This document shows, one piece after another, positions 52,101 to 61,100 of a stretch of 64,000 nucleotides of DNA (its first letter is position 1; each line of letters begins with the position of its first letter). This DNA is from Lycorma delicatula (lineage: Eukaryota; Arthropoda; Insecta; Hemiptera; Fulgoridae). The stretch lies in contig NC_134455.1 in the NCBI RefSeq assembly GCF_047948215.1, positions 348,748,491 to 348,812,490 on the forward strand, read 5' to 3'. The notes beneath the pieces are model-generated. The model saw only the letters and a list, made by a program, of their open reading frames with translations, did no database searches and was not told the DNA's origin. The position numbers and the translations under genes are program-made.

Positions 52101-55100
52101 ATAAAATTTTATTTCATTAATAACTTTTGATTTTTTTTATATTGTTATTTTTGAATTATTATTTATTGTTAAAATTTTCTTACAGTCAGAAGATAATATT
52201 ATTAATTATTAATAAATCAATACATTTAAATTAAAAAAAAGTTAAAAAATTATATGTGTATGAAGTCAGATTTGAACCAATGTGTCTTCGCCTTGTAAGA
52301 TCCAAATATTTTATTGATTAAAATTTATTTTCCTATAACTCTGGAACCAATGAAAATAAGTGCCACTTGTGATATATAGTTGAAAAGCGCTCAATGAGAG
52401 CTATTATTGGAGTTAAGAAAAAGTCCAAAATCCAAATTTTTGTTTGTATTTTGGGCTTTTTTTTGGACACTTTTGGTTCAGTCGATTGCAATCAAAAGGG
52501 GAGGTGCATAACTAGATCTTGCTAAATCCAAAATTTCAATATTCTACAGCTAATTGTTTTTGGGTTATGCAAGATACTTACATATGTACGTACGTACAGA
52601 TGTCACCCCGAAACTAGTCAAAATGGGATATTTCTGTTGAAATCTTAAAACTGAAATGTTCCATGATTACAATACTTCCTTTTTACTTCAAATAAAAAAG
52701 AAAAAATCAATTATTTATTTCCTACGTATTTAGTGATCATTTAAATTTTAAACCGTAACTCATAACAAAATGAAGTAAAGTTTTTAATGACTTTGATAAT
52801 GTTAAGAGTCCTTAAATTGCAGTTGGCTTGATATCAGGTATAATAGTAGAAAGTTAATGCTAATATCTGGTGTGGCGTCAAGCCTGTTCCTGCACTTTGT
52901 CTCCATTGCATTATAATAAGAAAATCCTGCTTCACATAAATATGTAGTGGTAAACAGAAGTAAAATAATAATAATAATAGATTATTTGATAAACTGGGTT
53001 AATACCCAGTTTCTGATAAATTTGCCCAGAAATTACCTAATTGCTAATTTTTGTGTTTTTGCTTTAAATCGGAGTCACTTATTAAATCAATTTAGTTTTC
53101 ATTGTTGCTTGCACTTAAGCCTGTTGGCTTAACTGTTACAGAGAATGGATTCGAACCCAGGAATTGCCCTCACTAATTTTCAGGAAATATTGCAGTAGAA
53201 GTTTTTTTAAGTTATGTAAGTGTTCTAAAAACACTTCAGAAACTATTTCATCTATTTTCAAATCGTTTTCAGTCAAATATTCATGTAAGGCGGGAAAGCA
53301 ATTAAAATTGTTCTGTTAAACCGAAGAAATCCAAACTTCATTTTTCTCTTAAGAGGCAATTTTATATATCTATTAAAAATTGTAACACTTTTTCTTTGCA
53401 ATGATAAGTTAATTTCATTGCACTTTGTAAAAATTTCTGCCAGATATGCAAGTTTTATCAACCGTAAGGATTTCTTAAAAATTAAAAAAAAATCTTATCC
53501 TGAATTATTTTGCGCATTAAAGAAGGCCAATAACTCACTATAAAGTTATAAAGCATCAATAGTGTTTTTGTCTTTACAGCCATTTCACTTCTGTATGTAG
53601 TAATGCATGCACATAGTGTTATGTTGTACAAAATTTTAAACAATCTGGATTAAAGTGATTGAGATTTTACATAGTTTATCATTTTTACTGCTTCATTCAT
53701 AACACTTTTTAAATCCATAGACTTTTTTTGTTACTAGAGCTAAACTATGCAAAATACAATGACTGCTGTTGGTTTTTGTAGCTACTTGTAGTGTACATGA
53801 TACAACTCTGTTTTTCCTACCGTGGCCATTTTTAGCACCATCCGTGCAAATATCAGTACACTTCTCCCAACCGATCTCATGTTTTAATGTAATCATTAAT
53901 ACAATTGAATATATCTTCTGTCGGTTTTTTCATGTAAATATGCATGCACTCATGAGTAAATCCTCTTAAATACTTTTATAGAATGTATAACAAACAATTA
54001 CTATTAGTACAGCTAGTCCTGCGACATCTGTGGATTCGTCTGTTTGCAATACACACCTGCTGCAAAGTTCCAGTCAATCATTTTTGATGTGTCATGAAAC
54101 AGTATTATAAGAAAATTGTATTGCACCTAATTTTTTTGGCAGTCTGCTTGTTATAGCACATGATACTATGTCTTTTATATATAGCTTAATAAGTTTTTCT
54201 CTAATTGAATGAGCTTCACCAATGCGGTAACTTACGCGGTAAGATGCTTCAATTACATTTTCATTGTCAGTTTTAGCGAAAGTAATTATTTTAAATTTAA
54301 GCTTTTCTATTGAGTCATGTTGTCTTTTAAAAAAGTGCATTTCTTTTCCTTTGTGATCAGCATGTATCATTTCTAAATGCCTATGAAGTTTGGCTAGAAT
54401 CAAAGAACTGTATGCGAGTTTTGTTTGACATAAAACACATACTGCAACAGGAGCGTCTGACTCACCAGTACATGTGAATCCAAATGTTAAACAACTTTCA
54501 TTATACTTCTGTTTAAGTCTATTTTTATGTGACACTTGTTCTTTAATATTATCTTTTGAAGAAAGCACGGTTTGTATTTCCTTTTCTTCTTCAACAGTAG
54601 ATGTATCAGTTAAATTGCTATGAATTCCTTTTCTCAAAGTTTCTCTCTTTAACCAAAAATCCACAGGTAATTTTTTACTGCGTACAAATTCTGTAAAAAG
54701 AAAAACAATTTTGTTAAAATGTCTTCTTAAAACTTTAAAAAATATATATTTAAAAAAGTTTATAGGCACCATTAACATTTTATTTTTTAATTTATATGTT
54801 ATTTTACGTGTACAATAAAAAGATTGTATCAAATGAAGATGCAAGAAGATCGTGAAAGTATTCTTGTGTATATATAATGATATCAAGGTAATTGTCATCC
54901 TAATTTTATTCTGTACTTGGTGGATCAAGTTATTTATTTATATTTTAAATAATATGTATATAAAAATAACCACCTGATTAAAAGTATTTGTATTAATATT
55001 TTTTTTATATAAACTGTTTGTTATAGTTACTGGTGAGTGGAGGTGTAGATTCAACTGTTTGTTCAGCTTTGCTTCAAAAAGCACTGTCAAAGCATCAAGT

Positions 55101-58100
55101 TATTGCAGTACATATAGACAATGGATTTATGAGAAAAAATGAAAGCAAATCTGTTGAACAGTCTTTAAAAAAGATAGGAGTAGAGTTGAAAGGTAATAAC
55201 TTGTTCTTTACAGCTGCATTTTATGTTAATTTTTTATTTATTTTTGGATCTGAAGAGCTTACAATTCTCCCCAAAAAATGTAAAAGAAGTTTGCTTGCCT
55301 CATCTTTGGTAAAAAGATGATTTTAGTAATTAATCATTTTAAATTTAAGCTGAAATATTTTCAATTACTATTGAGGTTATAATCTCAGTGAAATTCTCAT
55401 AAAATCCGTATTAACATTTTGCATAAAACTATTAAAAGATTATTTATCTGTAAGCAATTTGTATTTTGTAGCTACATATACAAATTATTTTGTACAGAAA
55501 AGTTAATTTCATAATCTTGGATTGTATCCATGTTGGTTTATTATCATCGGTGTATTTATATTGATGTGTTGGGTGGAGCTTGGAGAATGGAATGATCTTT
55601 TTTAATATTAACTACCTGTGTCATTCCTGTTGACTCCTCCTTTGACCTGAATATTACTAATATATTCTATTTAGTACAAAGATATTGTTCTTTCATTAAT
55701 AAACGTGTAGTTGTAATAATGAATTACATCATAATAAAAATAAATATGAGCTTGAAAAAAGTATCCAATCATATTTCTTATTATGGTAATCAGTTGTAGT
55801 GTGGGAGAGTGACTGTCATGGAATGTGATCTTGACTTGTACCAGTTACCATATGATTCACTGTTACTGCCATTGCAGCCAGTTGTTCAAACTGAAGGGTT
55901 GAGCAGAGAATCTGCATTAAAGTTTGTCAGAAACTTGGTGGTAAAAATTCTTGCAGAGTTCCATCTGCAAAAGACCTGAAGAAATTGATGATAGGTGGTC
56001 ATGAATGATCATTGAATAACAGTTAGAGAGCTTGAAAATGAAGTAGGAATTTGATTTGGCTCAATGCAATCTGTTTAAATGGATTTCAGGTTGCAGCACA
56101 TAACAGCAAAATTTGTCCCAAACCTTCTTACTTGTGAACAAAAGGAAAACTCACTGCAGGTTGTGCAAGGCTTGTTAGATTTGCTAATAGTGAGCCTGAT
56201 TTTATGAAAAAAAATATATTTCCGGAAATGAAAAAGGCACAGTCATTCCATTAGAAAACTTCCAAGTTCTCTACTGTAAAAGAAAGCAAGGTAATCGTGA
56301 AGCAATGTGAAGATCATGCTGACAGTCCTTTTTGATTATCAAGGCATGGCTCACCATGAATAAGCTCCTCAAGGACAAACTGTCGATAAAGACTACTACA
56401 AACTGTTCTTTGTCAGCTAAGAGAAGCTGTTCAATGCCAGAGACCACAGCTTTGGGAAAATGGCAATTGGCAAATTCATCACAATAGTGCTCCAGCCCAT
56501 GCATCACAATTTACCCAAAAATTCTTGGGATTAAATTTCTTCAGCAGGCTCCTTATTCACCAGACATGGCTTTCTTTAATGCTTGAGGTTTTCTTAAGCT
56601 TAAAATTCTGTTTATGCTTAAAAAGAAGAGATTTGAAGACTGAGAAGAAATCAGAAGAATTGCAACAAGAGGACTGACTGAGAAATGCTTTCAACAATGA
56701 AAACATTTTTGGGATAAGTGTATAACATTGGAAAGAGCTCACTTTATAGGGGACGAATCATTGAATTCAGTCTGTTAAGTATTTTTATTTTTATGAGCCA
56801 AGGTCAGATACCTTTTGATAGCACCTAATATAATATTTGGTAAGAGAACAGGTGCCGTTGTATTTTGTATTAATGATATTTGGAAGGTTTATGTTGATTT
56901 AAAATTTTTACTACTCTGGCTTATGAGATCTAAATTTAAATATTTCTTTGAAGCGTTCTTTTTATATCATCAAAATTTTATAGTACTTTTATAAAAAAAA
57001 GTGTTTTTGTTGTTGAGCATGATGAAATTCATAACACTGTTTGAAATATTAACAGTTTAACAACTCATTTTCAAATTATATGAAATCTTTTCTGCTCAAA
57101 TCTTTTTGAAAGATTTTATTACTCCAGTAATTTCAAAAGTTACCGGAGATACTGTTCTGAAACCTGTTTTATTCAATTTTTTGGTCGGAAATTATCAGAT
57201 TTACCTTTAAGCTCCAAGAATTTCAATATGACTTCATTTTATCCGTAAAGCAGAAATCGAGGTGAAGTTTTTTTTGCAAATATAGCTTTGGAAAATAAAG
57301 CTCTTCGAGACATGTTTATATGGATTTTTTTTTAAATTTTGTTTTGGTTTTTTTTTTGTTTCTTCACGAGATAATGTATGTGTAGACAATTTTGCAATCT
57401 GTTCATTATCTTACTCTACAGCTAAAGATGTGTGTTAGCTTCAAAATTAATTTACTCGATAAAAGGCTAGGTGTAAATAATATCAAAGTGATATTATTTA
57501 CTTACAGTTAATATTAAAGAATTGTTTTTTAATCAAGAAATCTCAGTATCACTACATATCAAATTTTTAGATCTTTATTTGATGAATATGTGATATGGAT
57601 TTAATACTTTTGTAAAATGAAGTTAAATGTATTAAAATAATTATTATTTGTTGTACAGTAGCTTGCAGATTAATCTGAACGCAGATGTTTAAAAAACAGT
57701 AACTATATTTAGAAAAAAATCATACCTGTAGAGTTTGTGAATATCTACTAATATCAATTAATACATTGTCTTTTATTTTTAATTACTTCACATACATGAT
57801 TTGGCATTGATTCAACAAGTGACACTATGTTGCCTTGTAAGAATTTGTTTTGAATGATGATGATGACACAACCCTTTCCTTAAGAGCCCTGATACAACTA
57901 TCACTTTTTAGATACCATCTATTTGAAGTAATGAACAACAAGGGCCTTCAGATGTGAAACGACCCCAAAACATTTTTCTGGGGATGTTTAACTCTAGAAG
58001 AACTTGTTGGGTATAAGCTGGTAATGTATTTTCATCTAATCCGTTTCTCTAATGTATGGAACCCTTTGTCTCACTAACCATAAAAATGTGACTTGTCTGT

Positions 58101-61100
58101 AAACATATCATTTTCCAGTCTTCTTTGGTCCGGTCTAGTGGTGAACGCGTCTACCCAAATCAGCTGATTTGGAAGTCGAGAGTTCCAGTGTTCAAGTCCT
58201 AGTAAAGCCAGTTATTTTGACACGGATTTGAATACTAGATCGTGGATACCGGTGTTCTTTGGTGGTTGGGTTTCAATTAACCACACATCTCAGGAATGGT
58301 CGAACTGAGAATGTACAAGACTACACTTCATTTACACTCATACATATCATCCTCTGAAGTATTATCTGAACGGTAGTTACCAGAGGCTAAATAGGAAAAA
58401 GAAAGAAAGAAAGAACGTCTTCTTTGGTCCAGTTAGCATGTACTTTGGCCCACAAGATTTTTTTTATTATTGCTGGTGTTAAAAGCTCCTTTTAGCTGGC
58501 CAGTGAGCTTTCTGTCCAGCTGTAAGAAGTCAGTTTCTAACAGTTGTCATGTGTAATTCTCTTTTACTGGTTGCTAATTCTGGATTTAAATTTACAGCAA
58601 GTAATTTTGGATCTATTTTACTTTTTCTCACCAATAACAAACTGTGTTGGAGCAGATTTTTCTTACAGCCACATTTGCCTTTCCTTTGAAGTGAAAAAGA
58701 ACCAGTTTTTTCAAATTAAAAAAAAAATCATTCGCTTTCCCTTGTCGAACATCACACTCAGAAGCACACACACTGGTTTAATCCGAACGCAGATGTTTAA
58801 AAAACAGTAACAGACAGTGGTCATACTGGTTTGCTCAGAAAGAGAAACAATTTTTTATCTCTTTCTTGAAGTTATGTTCATTATTGTATATTCAAGACAC
58901 AACAAAAAAAACAAAAATATAATTTTGTAATAAAAATAAAATAAGCTTTCACAAAACATTATTTATAACATGAATATTGCTGAATAATCAAAGAACAATA
59001 ACAAAATATTGCTCGGACAACTTAAAAAATGGGTGTGGTCAAGTAGCGTAGTCATAACATAGAAATAAACAAAAAAAATTCCCTGTGTTTGGGTTAATTT
59101 TTGCACTCTACTGTATGTTAAATATCATTGTTTGGAATGTATATTTAAATATGTATGTCCAAATTCTGCTAGACTGCCTAAATTCGGTTCTGTTGTTTAC
59201 TCTTTTATTTATTTTCTAGGTTTTTGATGTGAATTGGCTGATTTTTGTATCGTTCAATTTAATTTCCTTCCTAGGAAATTTCTGATGTTATTTTCACTTT
59301 AATATAATTCCCTTTAAACTATTATCATTTCATATTACACCAAGAATTTTAAATCTTGTGTACCAGATGAATCTGGATGCATTATTTTACTTTGATGCTC
59401 TGAGCAGGGAGATTCAGTCAGATATGTGTTCATGATCGGTAAGTACAAGATGTAGAGCCAGGAGTTAGAGGTGTAGAGCAGCAAATACATTGGTATCAGG
59501 ATTTAAAACTGAACATGAAAGCTTTCTCACCGACCATGAAACTTCACCATTTTATAAAAAATATTTAATGCAGCCTCTGTAGTAGGCTGAACTAAGAGAT
59601 CTAATGAAGATTCTACTATAGCCTTGATCCATTTTGGTAGGAAGTGTGGGTGATTTTATTATTTCCTTTTATGGAATAGAGCAGAAAACCCCCTCTCTGA
59701 GTAGTAACTTGATTTTTATTATTGAAAATGTATGTTTATTGAGAGGAGGTTTCGTTAAATTTACCTGAGATTTGGGAATTGGGCAATTCATTGAACTTTT
59801 TATGATGCCTCTGAGGAAATTAAAAATATCTCTTCTATGCTTCACCTTTTTTAGTTAGCAACTACTCAGTTTACTGAAAGAAAACTGACCGTAGGTCAGA
59901 ATTATTGTGAATGGTATTGCTTGTAAAGCAGTTTTTAATATAATTAAAAGATTTTCTTTTTGGAAACTGTTAATAGTATACATTGAGAAACTTCCTCATT
60001 TTGTTTCAGTTATAAATGCTGCACATTTTTTTATACATGGTGCGACATCAGTGCCGGTGGATCCCAAAGAACCTAACGCGAGAACCAGAATGACAAGAAT
60101 GTTGTGTATGACTTCAAATCCTGAGGAAAAAAGAAAGATTATTGGCGATCTTTTTGTTTCTGTAAGTATTATAGTTTGAAAGGCAGGTTCATACATTCAT
60201 TCATTCATCTTTATATAAGAGTTACAAGGACTATTTTTTAATAAGGTCTGATTGGCTGTAGCTATGTAAATTTTGCATGGCTGTTGAAAAGCACATGCGC
60301 CTGGCTCCCAGCATGCCTTGTACAAATGGGCAGACACCATTTGTTTACAGTTTATGTTGTTGTTTAAGTTGAAATGTTTCAAATAATTGAATGGCTTGCC
60401 GGTTATGAAATACAATCTGTGATTTTGATCCCAAGAAACTTGTCAGCAGCAGACATTCATCACCAGATATGTGAGGTTTATGGGCCTAATTAAATGAGTG
60501 ACAGAAAAGTACTTAAATGGGTAGGACTATTCAAGGACGGGCGGGACAATATCCATGATGAACTGTGATCGGGTTGACCTTCTGTAATCACAGACGATTG
60601 ATTGGATGTCCGAAGTTGATGCAAAATTCATTAAGACTGGTGATTTATGATTTCCACTTACTGATATTCCCAAAAATTTCAAGATCAGTGCTGTACAAAA
60701 TCGTTTCTGAAGCTTTGTAGTTAAAAAACTGCTCGCAATGGATTCCCATGCTGCTTTCTGAAGAACACCAAAAAAGGAGAATGGCTGTGCTTTAACATTT
60801 TTGATCTGATATAAAAAAAATGATCTGATATCGTGAGGAAAGAGATATGTTTTTGGATCGCATTGTTACTCAGGACGAGTCATGGGTTTCTCACATCACT
60901 CCATCAAAGTGGCAGACAGTGGAATGTCATCACACAACATCTCCAGTCCAAGTGAAAGCCAAACAGACAATGTCAACAAGTAAGATTATGACAGCTGTGT
61001 TTTGGGATAGATATGATGTCCTGTTAGTCGATTTTATGCCCAAAGGGACAACAATAAACTCGGCTGTGTACTGCAAGACCTTAATGAAGTTTTGGTATGC

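Larger units (their letters stand above)
51463..54690 (-). mobile_element. ZBED/hAT-type DNA transposon relic in GMPS intron 5 (antisense)
   Basis: CAGAGTTTCCTAAACTTTTT at 51463 looks like the 3' terminal inverted repeat of this hAT type, with the characteristic nearby text GGAACACTTTGAGACTCATG. Its transposase lies on the minus strand at 54690-52845. A fold-back repeat and another repeat (52027-52700) sit between gene and terminus. The other terminus was not located. Confidence 0.68.
57656..59116 (-). mobile_element. Tc1-like element relic interrupted by a SINE, GMPS intron 6
   Basis: ACAGTAGCTTGCA near 57656 faces the complement of ACAGTAGAGTGCA ending near 59116. The minus strand encodes [21 protein letters not shown] near 58490-58435, then NWTKEDW across the SINE site, [11 protein letters not shown] near 58080, and [11 protein letters not shown]…LLQIDGI near 57985-57925, typical Tc1 order. 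Stops are common. Removing the SINE with one target copy restores the TKEDW motif. Confidence 0.72.

Noticed and set aside
54691..54928. N-terminal extension of the ZBED/hAT open frame
   Set aside because: AT-rich, no similarity to the family before DFWLKRETL. The ATG at 54928 is probably just the first available codon.
55193..55320. Extension of the exon 6 open frame beyond the donor
   Set aside because: Similarity to GMPS stops at AAAG|GTAATA and resumes at exon 7, so this is read-through into intron 6.
59907..60009. N-terminal extension of the exon 7 open frame
   Set aside because: The conserved GMPS sequence starts exactly at the TTGTTTCAG acceptor; the upstream codons are intron.
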